DNA from: an uncultured Collinsella sp.
GTDB taxonomy: Bacteria > Actinomycetota > Coriobacteriia > Coriobacteriales > Coriobacteriaceae
Direction: 5' to 3'
Assembly (NCBI GenBank): GCA_902489945.1
Contig: CABUBZ010000012.1
Coordinates: forward strand, 1 to 37,072
DNA: 37,072 nucleotides
The notes below the pieces were generated by a model. That model did no database searches and was not told the origin of the DNA. It saw only the letters and a list, made by a program, of their open reading frames with translations. The first letter of the stretch is position 1, and each line of letters starts with the position of its first letter. The position numbers were made by a program, and so were the translations under genes. Shown here one piece after another: positions 1 to 7,037 of the stretch.

Positions 1-266
1 GTGGCGTTACCGTCAGCGTCGAAGGCAATGTTGGCCGCGGGACCGCGCTTGACCTCGTGAACCTCATCGGTCGCGGTGGCGACGTTGGCAACGAGTGCAG
101 CCAGACGACGCGGGCTCGAGATCACGCGGACCTCGCCGTGGGCCAGACCGGCCTCATCGAGACCCTTGGCGATCATGGTGCCAAGCTGCTTGACGGCATT
201 GTTCAGCGGCGCAGAGGGCATTTCCTCCGTACCGATCTCAAACAGGAAATCCTTAGCGTCTGCCAT
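1..266 (-). CDS. glyS: glycyl-tRNA synthetase beta subunit, N-terminal part (runs off the window)
   Basis: The first 88 codons of the beta subunit of the alpha2-beta2 class of glycyl-tRNA synthetase; the remainder lies beyond base 1. The N-terminus contains FEIGTEEMPS followed by a SSPRRLAALV stretch, both typical of GlyS starts. The beta subunit binds tRNA-Gly and is needed with GlyQ to charge it with glycine in the cytoplasm. The ATG lies three bases after the glyQ TAA (TAAGCCATG), so the two are almost certainly translated from one message. Only the fragment can be judged, but the pairing with glyQ makes the identity secure. Confidence 0.93.
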   Translation of the reverse strand, partial: MADAKDFLFEIGTEEMPSAPLNNAVKQLGTMIAKGLDEAGLAHGEVRVISSPRRLAALVANVATATDEVHEVKRGPAANIAFDADGNA

Positions 267-269
267 GGC

Positions 270-1181
270 TTACGCCACCTCGCCTTCCTGGTCGGCATTC
301 TCGTTGACTCCGGCGACCTCGGCCATGTAGGCCTCGCAGCACGCCTTGGCGACGGCGCGGACGCGCAGGATATAGTTGGCACGCTCGACCGCGGACAACG
401 CGCCGCGGGCATCGAGCAGGTTGAAGGCATGGCTGCACTTCATGACGCAGTCGTACGCCGGCAGCGGAAGCTTGCGCTCCAGGCAGGAGTGGCACTCGGC
501 CTCGTAGTCGTCAAACTTCTGACGCATCATCTCGACGTTGGCGACCTCAAAGTTATAGGCACTGAACTCGCGCTCGTTCTCGAGGAACACGTCGCCATAG
601 GTCATGGGCGTTCCGTCGGGCAGATAGCTCCACACCAGGTCGTAAACGGAGTTGACGCCCTGAGCGTACATGGCGATACGCTCCAGGCCATAGGTGATCT
701 CGACGGGCACGGGGTCGACCTCGATGCCGCCCACCTGCTGGAAGTACGTAAACTGCGTGACCTCCATGCCGTTGAGCCAGACCTCCCAGCCAAGGCCCCA
801 GGCGCCGAGCGTCGGGCTCTCCCAGTCGTCCTCGACAAAGCGGACGTCATGGTCGTTGGGGTCCAGGCCAATGGCGGCAAGAGACCCCAGGTAGAGCTCC
901 TGGGCGTTGACCGGCGAGGGCTTGATGAGCACCTGGAACTGATAGTAGTGCTGCATGCGGTTGGGGTTTTCGCCGTAGCGGCCGTCGGCAGGACGGCGGC
1001 AGGGCTGCGCATAGCAGGTGCGCCACTCGGCGGGACCGAGCGAGCGCAGCGTGGTCGCGGTGTGGAAGGTACCGGCACCGACCTCGGAGTCATAGGGCTG
1101 CATAATGACGCAGCCCTGCTCGCCCCAGTACTGCTGGAGGCGCAGGATGATGTCTTGGAAGGAAAGCGATGAAGCGTTCAT
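270..1181 (-). CDS. glyQ: glycyl-tRNA synthetase alpha subunit
   Basis: Catalytic alpha subunit (303 aa, normal length) of heterotetrameric glycyl-tRNA synthetase, which activates glycine with ATP and transfers it to tRNA-Gly together with GlyS. The N-terminus SFQDIILRLQQYWGEQGC and the following QPYDSEVGAGTFHTATTLRSLGP are hallmark GlyQ segments; the RPADGRYGENPNRMQHYYQFQV stretch holds class II motif 2-like residues. It lies 59 bases after lepB and 3 bases before glyS. No T-box leader is visible: the gap is too short and lacks a terminator. A TATAGT hexamer in the gap could be a local -10 box but has no good -35. Confidence 0.97.
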   Translation of the reverse strand: MNASSLSFQDIILRLQQYWGEQGCVIMQPYDSEVGAGTFHTATTLRSLGPAEWRTCYAQPCRRPADGRYGENPNRMQHYYQFQVLIKPSPVNAQELYLGSLAAIGLDPNDHDVRFVEDDWESPTLGAWGLGWEVWLNGMEVTQFTYFQQVGGIEVDPVPVEITYGLERIAMYAQGVNSVYDLVWSYLPDGTPMTYGDVFLENEREFSAYNFEVANVEMMRQKFDDYEAECHSCLERKLPLPAYDCVMKCSHAFNLLDARGALSAVERANYILRVRAVAKACCEAYMAEVAGVNENADQEGEVA

Positions 1182-1240
1182 GCCTCTAATATCCCCTCGT
1201 CGAAACGATTACACGGTTAGGTACTGTACTATAGCGGTTT

Positions 1241-1804
1241 TTAGTCGATAGCGCCGATGCGGTTGAGCGGCCAGTAGCGCACAAGCGCCACAGCGATCAA
1301 ATCAGAGCGATCGACGGGACCAAAGTAGCGTGAGTCGGCAGAGTTTTCACGGTTGTCGCCCATCACCCACACGCACCCGTCGGGAACCGTGTAGGGATAG
1401 CTTACCTGAGCGCCGGGCGCTTGGACCGAAAGCGGCCAGCTCATGCCCGTCGTATAGTCCTCGTCGAGCGCTTGACCGTCAACGACCACCTTGCCATCCT
1501 GCAGGTCGACCGTCTGGCCGGCCGTGGCAATAACACGCTTGACAAGAACATCATGCTCGGAGGTGCCATCGGGGTTGTGAAACACCACGATATCGCCCTG
1601 CTTGACGGGCTGACCGAGCTCGAGGCTCACCTTTTGTGCCAGGATCTGGTCGCCAATCTCGATCGTGGACTCCATGGAGCCGGTGGGCACCACAAAGGGC
1701 TCGACCACAAACGAGCGAATCAAGAAGGTGGCGACCAGTGCGATCGCGATGACCGCGATCCACTCAAAAGCGCCCCTCAACGCGGAATGCTGCGATGGAA
1801 CCAT
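1241..1804 (-). CDS. lepB: signal peptidase I
   Basis: Membrane serine protease that removes signal peptides from Sec- and Tat-exported proteins on the outer face of the membrane. One N-terminal membrane helix (about residues 14-30) is followed by the catalytic serine in PTGSMEST (Ser43), the general-base lysine in DVLVKRVIA (Lys89), and the late GDNRENSADSRYFG box. The ATG at 1804 is chosen because GAGGAG lies five bases upstream; an in-frame GTG at 1810 overlaps the trmD stop by four bases but sits against that same Shine-Dalgarno. Length (187 aa) suits the short Gram-positive SipS-like form. It occupies the place after trmD where rplS is often found; rplS is absent here. Confidence 0.95.
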   Translation of the reverse strand: MVPSQHSALRGAFEWIAVIAIALVATFLIRSFVVEPFVVPTGSMESTIEIGDQILAQKVSLELGQPVKQGDIVVFHNPDGTSEHDVLVKRVIATAGQTVDLQDGKVVVDGQALDEDYTTGMSWPLSVQAPGAQVSYPYTVPDGCVWVMGDNRENSADSRYFGPVDRSDLIAVALVRYWPLNRIGAID

Positions 1805-1806
1805 TC

Positions 1807-2565
1807 TCACTCCTCGCTCTGCGAATACGAAGCGTCAAGGATCTCTTGCGCGTAAGCGCGCTCCTCGGGCGTCAGCCGCGCCGTCTCGATCAGATCGGGA
1901 CGCCAGCGGCAGGTGCGCTCGATGGCGTTCTTGCGACGCCAGGCATCGACCTTGGCGTGATCGCCGCTCACGAGCACCGGCGGCACGCCCTCGCCGTTGA
2001 ACTCGGCGGGACGGGTGAACTGCGCGTACTCGAGCAGGCCTCCGTCCTCGGCGGTCGAGAACGACTCGTCCACATTGCTCATCTCGTCGCCCAGGGCGCC
2101 GGGAATCAGGCGTACGACGGCATCGGCAACGACCATGGCAGGCAGCTCGCCGCCCGTAAGCACGTAGTCGCCGATCGACAGACGCTCATCGGCATACGCA
2201 TACGCACGCTCGTCGACGCCCTCGTAGCGACTGCACACAAACAACAGGCGCTCACTTTTGAGCAGGCGCTCGACCACATGCTGCGTAAAGGGCTCGCCAC
2301 AGGGGGTAAAGAACACCACAGTGGGCTTGGGACCCTCTGCGCTAATGGCCTCGATGGCCTCTGCGATAGGCTCGACCTTCATGAGCATGCCCTGCCCGCC
2401 GCCGTACGGCTCGTCATCGACGGTACGATGGCGGTCGTGCGTCCAGTCGCGCAGGTTATACGCCTTAAAATCAAAAAGGCCGGCCTTGCGGGCGCGGCCC
2501 AAAATCGACGTGGACATGACGGGCTCAAACATCTCGGGAAAGACCGAAAGGGTCTCAATCAGCAT
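1807..2565 (-). CDS. trmD: tRNA (guanine-N1)-methyltransferase
   Basis: SPOUT-family enzyme that methylates G37 of tRNAs with S-adenosylmethionine and so prevents +1 frameshifting. At 252 aa it is full length. Visible signatures are the N-terminal DDEPYGGGQGM, the central RYEGVDER, the trefoil-knot SAM loop SIGDYVLTGGELPAM and the late SGDHAKVDAWRR. The ATG has GGGAGG a few bases upstream. It lies 10 bases after rimM and just touches lepB in a conserved rpsP-khpA-rimM-trmD order, which supports both name and cotranscription. Confidence 0.97.
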   Translation of the reverse strand: MLIETLSVFPEMFEPVMSTSILGRARKAGLFDFKAYNLRDWTHDRHRTVDDEPYGGGQGMLMKVEPIAEAIEAISAEGPKPTVVFFTPCGEPFTQHVVERLLKSERLLFVCSRYEGVDERAYAYADERLSIGDYVLTGGELPAMVVADAVVRLIPGALGDEMSNVDESFSTAEDGGLLEYAQFTRPAEFNGEGVPPVLVSGDHAKVDAWRRKNAIERTCRWRPDLIETARLTPEERAYAQEILDASYSQSEE

Positions 2566-2575
2566 GTTGTCCTCC

Positions 2576-3097
2576 CTACTTGTCCATATCGATCAGGCCG
2601 TCCATCACGTGGACGGAAATTGTTCCTGTGTCGGGAAGATCGAGCACAACCTGCTCGATCACGGGAATCAGTACCTCGCCGTACCGATCACCCTCGACAA
2701 CCCAAACATCGTTAGCGGGCGTCGACATGATCTCGACAATCGTGCCGAGCGAACCGAAGCGCTCGTCGACCACCTCGCGACCCATCAGGTCGGTATAGGC
2801 AGCGTCGAGCGAATCGAGCTCAAAATCGTCACGATTTGCCAGCACGTAGCATCCCGTGATACCCTCGGCGGCCGTCAAGTCGTCAATGCCCTCAAACGAG
2901 ACCAGATCGCCATCGCCCGTATCGGTGACGGACACGACCGTGCAAAAGCGGTCGCGCTTGAGCGCCGGCGGCGTCAGGGCGACGCGCATACCCGGCTCTA
3001 ATACAGAAGGAAGCCCCCGCAGCGGCTGCGCGAGGACCTCCCCCTTCCTTCCGTGCGGCTTGACCACACGGGCGATGTTTTTGTACTGGGACCTCAA
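2576..3097 (-). CDS. rimM: ribosome maturation factor RimM
   Basis: Assembly factor for the 30S head that binds S19 and acts late in 16S rRNA processing. The 173-aa protein shows the N-terminal RimM domain (IARVVKPHGRKGEVLAQPL, then EPGMRVALTPP) and a C-terminal PRC-barrel (YTDLMGREVVDE, GTIVEIMSTPANDVWVV, then EVLIPVIEQVV). The likely start is a TTG four bases after the khpA stop, with AGGA overlapping that stop. The spacing is tight, so the start is less certain than the gene. Its position between khpA and trmD is the usual one. Confidence 0.95.
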   Translation of the reverse strand: MRSQYKNIARVVKPHGRKGEVLAQPLRGLPSVLEPGMRVALTPPALKRDRFCTVVSVTDTGDGDLVSFEGIDDLTAAEGITGCYVLANRDDFELDSLDAAYTDLMGREVVDERFGSLGTIVEIMSTPANDVWVVEGDRYGEVLIPVIEQVVLDLPDTGTISVHVMDGLIDMDK

Positions 3098-3101
3098 GGT
3101 C

Positions 3102-3386
3102 CTAGCCCAGAACCTCTACCTCGACAGCAGTGTCGAGGCGAGCGGCCAGTGCACGGGCGAGCGTGCGAATGGCCTTGATGGTACGGCCACGACGGCCGAT
3201 GACCTTAGCGACGTCATCCTCGGCGACCGAAACCTCAATCGTAGAGGCGTCGTCACCATCGATGACCTCAAGGCTCACGGAATCCGGGTCGTCGACGATC
3301 TGAACAACGAGATATTCGACGAGATCGGCGATGCGATCTGAGAGCATTGCCTCACCCTCGAGCTGTGCAGCGTCAACCTCAGGCAC
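3102..3386 (-). CDS. khpA: KH-domain RNA-binding protein KhpA
   Basis: Small single-KH protein (94 aa) of the KhpA/YlqC family. Family members bind RNA, often with KhpB, and in some Gram-positives affect cell elongation and division; that role here is inferred from the family. The GxxG loop is visible in VAKVIGRRGRTIKAIR near residue 63. The GTG start has GAGGAG six bases upstream. An internal ATG would remove a 13-residue lead and give the more common length of about 80, so the N-terminus is open to question. It lies between rpsP and rimM, its standard place. Confidence 0.93.
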   Translation of the reverse strand: MPEVDAAQLEGEAMLSDRIADLVEYLVVQIVDDPDSVSLEVIDGDDASTIEVSVAEDDVAKVIGRRGRTIKAIRTLARALAARLDTAVEVEVLG

Positions 3387-3389
3387 GAT

Positions 3390-3722
3390 TTACTCCTCGG
3401 CGCCCTCAGCGGCAGCCTTAGCGGCCTCGGCCTCTTTGGCGATCTGCTTCTTGGACTTCTTGACGACGGTCTCGGTCTTCTCGCCCTCGTTGGCGGCCTT
3501 GACCAGAGCGGCGACGGCGTCGGTAAGCTGAGCGCCCTTGGACTGCCAGTCGGCGATCTTCTCGAGGTCGAGGTTGATGGTCTTGGGGGCGGTCATCGGG
3601 TTGTAGCGGCCAACCTCCTCGATGATACGACCGTCACGCGGGGCGCGGGAATCGGCGACGACGACACGGTAGTACGGACGCTTCTTAGCGCCGTGACGAG
3701 CAAGGCGAATCTTGACTGCCAA
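3390..3722 (-). CDS. rpsP: 30S ribosomal protein bS16
   Basis: Small-subunit protein bS16, which binds 16S rRNA early in assembly. The AVKIRLARHGAKKRPYYR N-terminus and the DSRAPRDGRIIEEVGRYNP motif are diagnostic. I place the start at the TTG at 3722 because GGAGGA lies seven bases upstream and the protein then begins exactly where the family does; an in-frame ATG at 3758 would add a spurious 12 residues. The 110-aa product has a C-terminal Lys/Ala/Glu-rich tail of roughly 25 residues beyond the core fold. It is the first gene of the minus-strand rpsP-to-glyS operon. Confidence 0.96.
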   Translation of the reverse strand: MAVKIRLARHGAKKRPYYRVVVADSRAPRDGRIIEEVGRYNPMTAPKTINLDLEKIADWQSKGAQLTDAVAALVKAANEGEKTETVVKKSKKQIAKEAEAAKAAAEGAEE

Positions 3723-3778
3723 AGGAAACTCCTCCAACCAAGCAGCTTTAGGCTGCAACTACAAACAAACAGTTGAAC

Positions 3779-3807
3779 ATAATACGCCATCGACGCGGGC
3801 AGGTGAA
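3779..3807 (-). promoter_or_regulatory. candidate proximal promoter for rpsP operon
   Basis: Read on the minus strand, TTCACC (3802-3807) and TATTAT (3779-3784) are separated by 17 bases. The start of transcription would fall about 50 bases before the rpsP TTG. The -10 is good and the -35 is weak. Confidence 0.4.
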
Positions 3808-3851
3808 GTCCGTGAGACCAACTTCTTCGGTGTAGTCGAGGGCAAATCCAT

Positions 3852-3879
3852 ATCTTAGACAAGAATTCGGGATTTGCAA
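3852..3879 (-). promoter_or_regulatory. candidate distal promoter for rpsP operon
   Basis: On the minus strand TTGCAA (3874-3879) and TAAGAT (3852-3857) are 16 bases apart. It lies upstream of the other candidate in the 200-base divergent region between rpsP and dinB. Either or both may be used; no known leader motif is seen in the intervening sequence. Confidence 0.4.
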
Positions 3880-3911
3880 GCACATACACGCACCCCACAT
3901 GAGCTGCGCGG

Positions 3912-3917
3912 TATACT
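3912..3917 (+). promoter_or_regulatory. -10 box of dinB, implying a leaderless mRNA
   Basis: TATACT ends six bases before the dinB ATG at 3924, and no purine-rich ribosome site lies between. A normal start about seven bases after the -10 would put the first base of the mRNA at the ATG. The -35 region (about 3889-3894) is poor. No SOS-box-like palindrome is visible here. Confidence 0.45.
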
Positions 3918-3923
3918 CATGAC

Positions 3924-5177
3924 ATGGAAAGACGCGAACATACATACGGTTATGAGGATGCCACGGGCGTCACGCCGCCTCCCTGGACGGGTCCGGCGGT
4001 GGGCCTGATGGACCTCGATGCGTTTTTTGCGAGCGTGGAGATGCTCGATCATCCCGAATGGCGCGGCAAGCCGCTCATCGTGGGCGGAGACGCCGATTCG
4101 CGTGGCGTCGTGTCCACGTGTTCGTATGAGGCACGTCGCTTTGGCGTGCACTCTGCCATGGCCTCGGCCGAAGCGCGGCGCTTGTGCCCGAAAGCCATTT
4201 GGACGCACGGGCACTTTGATCGCTACCGCGAGGTGAGCGCGCAGGTCATGGCGATTCTCGCCGACGAGACCCCGCGCGTCGAGCGCGTATCCATCGACGA
4301 AGCCTTTATCGATATCACACCGGGTCGCTTTGCGCCCGAAGACCCGCTGCTGGTTGCGCGGCGTATAAGCGACCGCGTGGCAGGGCTGGGAGTGACCTGC
4401 TCCATTGGCGTGGGCTGCAACAAGACGGTCGCAAAAATCGCAAGCGAGCGGGATAAGCCGTTTGGGCTGACCATCGTGCGCCCCGGAACCGAGCAGCGCT
4501 TTTTGGCCGCGCTGCCGGTATCTGCCATGAGTGGCATCGGGCGCTCGGCCGAGGAGCGACTGCGCCGCATGCGCATCTACACCCTCGGCGAGCTATCACG
4601 TGCACCGGAATCCACCTTGGCCTCTATTTTTGGCGTCAACGGCGAGCACATGCGCCAGCGTGCGCTGGGACTCGAAATCTCTGAAGTCACAAGCCTCGAT
4701 GAAGAGCGCGAGGTCAAGTCGGTCAGCAATGAACGCACCTTTGCTAAAGATTTGACTGAGCGTGGGGATATTGAGGCGGCGATTGCGCTGTTGGGAGAGT
4801 CAGTGGGACGCCGTCTGCGCCGTCAGGGGCTGACGGGTGCCACGGTAACGCTCAAGCTTAAGTATTCGTATGGCAGCGGGCGTACGGCACAGCGCCGGCT
4901 GCCTCATCCGACCGACGATGAGAACATCTTCGTGGCGGTTGCACTCGATCTGCTCGACAACATCTGGCAGGATGGCATGCATGTTCGCTTAGCGGGCATC
5001 GGCATGAGCGACTTTGACCATCGGGGCGGCATCCAGACCGACCTGTTCTGCGAGATCGATGACCGCGGAGCCCAATCCAGCGACCGCCGCGACCTCTCCG
5101 TCGCCATCGACGCCGTCCGAGACAAATTCGGCGACACCGCCCTATCCTTCGGCCGCCAATCCCGCTTCAACGATTAA
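3924..5177 (+). CDS. dinB: DNA polymerase IV (Y-family translesion polymerase)
   Basis: Error-prone polymerase that copies past damaged template bases. The 417-aa protein has the first metal site and steric gate in LMDLDAFFASVE (Asp30, Phe35), the catalytic SIDEAFID (Asp125, Glu126), helix-hairpin-helix residues near MSGIGRSAEERL, and the little-finger domain after about residue 250. QTDLF at residues 371-375 matches a sliding-clamp binding motif but sits inside the last 50 residues rather than at the end. About 24 residues precede the usual start; the nearby -10 box supports the upstream ATG as a leaderless start. It is a single gene diverging from rpsP. Confidence 0.95.
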   Translation: MERREHTYGYEDATGVTPPPWTGPAVGLMDLDAFFASVEMLDHPEWRGKPLIVGGDADSRGVVSTCSYEARRFGVHSAMASAEARRLCPKAIWTHGHFDRYREVSAQVMAILADETPRVERVSIDEAFIDITPGRFAPEDPLLVARRISDRVAGLGVTCSIGVGCNKTVAKIASERDKPFGLTIVRPGTEQRFLAALPVSAMSGIGRSAEERLRRMRIYTLGELSRAPESTLASIFGVNGEHMRQRALGLEISEVTSLDEEREVKSVSNERTFAKDLTERGDIEAAIALLGESVGRRLRRQGLTGATVTLKLKYSYGSGRTAQRRLPHPTDDENIFVAVALDLLDNIWQDGMHVRLAGIGMSDFDHRGGIQTDLFCEIDDRGAQSSDRRDLSVAIDAVRDKFGDTALSFGRQSRFND

Positions 5178-5189
5178 CCGCCTTTGGGC

Positions 5190-5232
5190 AAAAAGAAAGC
5201 CGGGCAGGTGCGGAAAACCGCACCTGCCCGGC
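5190..5232 (-). terminator. intrinsic terminator closing the mre-obgE-rsfS block
   Basis: A perfect 15-base-pair GC-rich stem (5199-5213 with 5218-5232) has a four-base loop and, on the minus strand, is followed by TTTCTTTTT (5190-5198). On the plus strand there is no T-run after the stem, so it serves the minus-strand block ending at rsfS rather than dinB. Confidence 0.9.
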
Positions 5233-5243
5233 GATATGCGTGA

Positions 5244-5274
5244 GGGTAGCTAAACCCCGTCTCAAATGAGCTAC
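5244..5274. repeat. GTAG/CTAC-bounded palindromic repeat, diverged copy
   Basis: A 31-base unit beginning GGGTAGCTAAA and ending AATGAGCTAC, with CCCCGTCTCAAAT between. It matches the right-hand repeat at 30936-30972 over most of its length but is shorter by a small internal deletion and has substitutions. Its last base is the first base (in plus orientation) of the rsfS stop codon. Confidence 0.6.
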
Positions 5275-5729
5275 TAGAGGAGGTTGAGGGGGAGCTGGGG
5301 AGCGTCTCCCCAGAGTTTCTCGAGGCGGTAGAAGTCGCGGGCTTCGGGAGTGAAGACGTGGACGACAACCGAACCGTAGTCCATGAGCATCCAGGTCTTC
5401 TGCTCGCGACCCTCGATGGAGAACGGGTGCTCGCCGCAAGCCTCGGCGACCTTCTCCTCGATCTCGTCGACGATAGAATCGACCTGGCGGTTGTTGGTAC
5501 CGGTGGCAAGCACAAAGTAGTCGCATACGTCGGAAAGCTCGGTCAGGTCGAGCACCTGAACGTCCTCGCCCTTCTTGTCGTAGGCGGCCTGTGCGGCGGC
5601 GCGGGCGACATCCTCGGCGGCGACACCGCTCGCGGACAGCGAGGCGGCAGTGCGGTCGGACGTGGCGGCGAAGCTCTTGTGCTCCACATGTTCAAGAATC
5701 TGCTCGTCGGTCATGGTCTCGTCGGCCAT
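5274..5729 (-). CDS. rsfS: ribosomal silencing factor RsfS
   Basis: RsfS binds uL14 and blocks 30S-50S joining when nutrients are scarce. The family core is evident: VLDLTELSDVCDYFVLATGTNNRQVDSIVDEIEEKV, then EGREQKTWMLMDYGSVVVHVFTPEARDFYRLEKLWGDA. At 151 aa it carries an N-terminal extension of about 35 residues, Ala- and acid-rich, before the conserved domain. The ATG has AGAGG six bases upstream. It is the last gene of the block, following yqeK, and nadD-yqeK-rsfS is a widely conserved order. Confidence 0.95.
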   Translation of the reverse strand: MADETMTDEQILEHVEHKSFAATSDRTAASLSASGVAAEDVARAAAQAAYDKKGEDVQVLDLTELSDVCDYFVLATGTNNRQVDSIVDEIEEKVAEACGEHPFSIEGREQKTWMLMDYGSVVVHVFTPEARDFYRLEKLWGDAPQLPLNLL

Positions 5730-5756
5730 GGAATACCTCTTTCTAGACAGCCCGAG

Positions 5757-6365
5757 CTAGCGCAGCTGGGCGTAATGGTTGTAAATCGAAATAGCCGTGG
5801 GATAAAGATAGCGCCCGGACTGGATCACATAGACCAAACCCTGCGCAAAACAGGAGAAGAACAACTCGTCGAGCGACGACTCCCCCACCATCTTGCGCAG
5901 CGCATGCGCATAGTCGCCGTGGCGGTTGGGCTCGATGGCATCGGCCACAAAGACCACCATATCGAGCGGCGTCATGTCGCAAGCGCCCACGGTATGACGG
6001 TCGACAGCCTGGAAAACGGCCGGCGACAACTCGGGGAAAAGCTGCGGAAGCTCATAGGCGGCAACAGGACCATGCAAAAGCGGCGTCGCGGCGGAAGGAG
6101 AGCCGGCAATCTTAATGCCGTAATGCAGAGCGCGCGTAACCAGCTCGTCGTCGGAGAGCACTTTGTCCCAGTCGTGGATCAGACCGGCAGCAGCGGCATC
6201 AAAGCGGTCAACGCCGTAGACCTCGGCCAGATGAAGTGCGGTCTCGGCAACACCCAGCGAATGCACATAGCGCTTGCGCTTATCCTTCATGCGAACATCG
6301 AGCAGCTCATGAATGCGCTTGAGCAGTGCGCGCTCATCGCCCTCAAACTGATCCTCTACCGACAA
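5757..6365 (-). CDS. yqeK: HD-domain nucleotide hydrolase (YqeK-like, symmetrical Ap4A hydrolase)
   Basis: Metal-dependent HD phosphohydrolase of the YqeK family; studied members split diadenosine tetraphosphate into two ADP. Conserved metal ligands are visible: His35 in RYVHSLGVAETA, His64-Asp65 in LIHDWDKV, His98 in LLHGPVAAYEL, His124 in VDRHTVG and Asp142 in VFVADAIEP. The length (202 aa) is normal. The start is a TTG at 6365 preceded by a GGGGG stretch. It lies 12 bases after nadD, with rsfS downstream. The substrate is inferred from the family. Confidence 0.9.
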   Translation of the reverse strand: MSVEDQFEGDERALLKRIHELLDVRMKDKRKRYVHSLGVAETALHLAEVYGVDRFDAAAAGLIHDWDKVLSDDELVTRALHYGIKIAGSPSAATPLLHGPVAAYELPQLFPELSPAVFQAVDRHTVGACDMTPLDMVVFVADAIEPNRHGDYAHALRKMVGESSLDELFFSCFAQGLVYVIQSGRYLYPTAISIYNHYAQLR

Positions 6366-6377
6366 CGTAGACCCCCA

Positions 6378-7034
6378 TCACTCAAAATCTTCTTGGCCCA
6401 AATCGGCATATAGCCTGCGTTTGCGAATGTAGCCGAGCACGGACTCGCTCGTAAGATAGCGCACGCTCATGCCGCGGGCAACTCGCTTACGAATGTTCGT
6501 CGAGCTGATCGCCAGCGCCGGAATCTGAATATAGCGCACGTCGAACGGCAGCCCCGACTCTTTGATTCGGGCACGCGCTGTATCGATATCAAAGCCCGGT
6601 CGTGTCGCCGCAATAAAGGTAGCAAGCTCACCGATTCGTTCGGCATCATGCCAGGTCACGATATCGATAATCGCATCGGCGCCCGTAATAAAGTAGAGCT
6701 TTACCTGCGGCGGGTAAAAGTCGCGAAGGGCATGAAGTGTATCAGCCGTATAGGTTACGCCCGGACGGTCGATCTCGAACCGGCTCGCCAAAAAGGCCGG
6801 GTTCGCGGCATAACGGTCCTCGGCAGGCGTCACCGGCTTGTCAAGCTTAAAGGCAGGCGTGCCCGCCGGCATAAAGAGCACGGCATCCAAGTCGAGGGAC
6901 TCACGCGCCTGCTCAGCGGTCACCAGGTGCCCGTAATGGATGGGATCAAAGGTGCCACCCATAATGCCGAGCCTAAACTCCTGCCCGTCCTCTAGAGGAA
7001 GCTCGGGCAGACCGATTCCACCGCGCAGCGACAT
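6378..7034 (-). CDS. nadD: nicotinate-nucleotide adenylyltransferase
   Basis: Adenylates nicotinate mononucleotide to deamido-NAD in NAD synthesis. The nucleotidyltransferase signature GIMGGTFDPIHYGHL (HxGH at His33-His36) and the late AISSTNIRKRVARG motif are clear, and the 218-aa length fits. The first 20 residues before the core are a little long. Its ATG lies three bases after the obgE stop (TAAGCCATG), with the ribosome site inside the end of obgE, so translation may be coupled. Confidence 0.96.
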   Translation of the reverse strand: MSLRGGIGLPELPLEDGQEFRLGIMGGTFDPIHYGHLVTAEQARESLDLDAVLFMPAGTPAFKLDKPVTPAEDRYAANPAFLASRFEIDRPGVTYTADTLHALRDFYPPQVKLYFITGADAIIDIVTWHDAERIGELATFIAATRPGFDIDTARARIKESGLPFDVRYIQIPALAISSTNIRKRVARGMSVRYLTSESVLGYIRKRRLYADLGQEDFE

Positions 7035-7037
7035 GGC

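Noticed and set aside
57..1172. A 371-codon plus-strand frame over glyQ and glyS
   Set aside because: Antisense shadow of two unmistakable tRNA synthetase subunits.
1182..1240. Possible T-box leader before glyQ
   Set aside because: The 59-base gap is too short and lacks the T-box sequence and a terminator.
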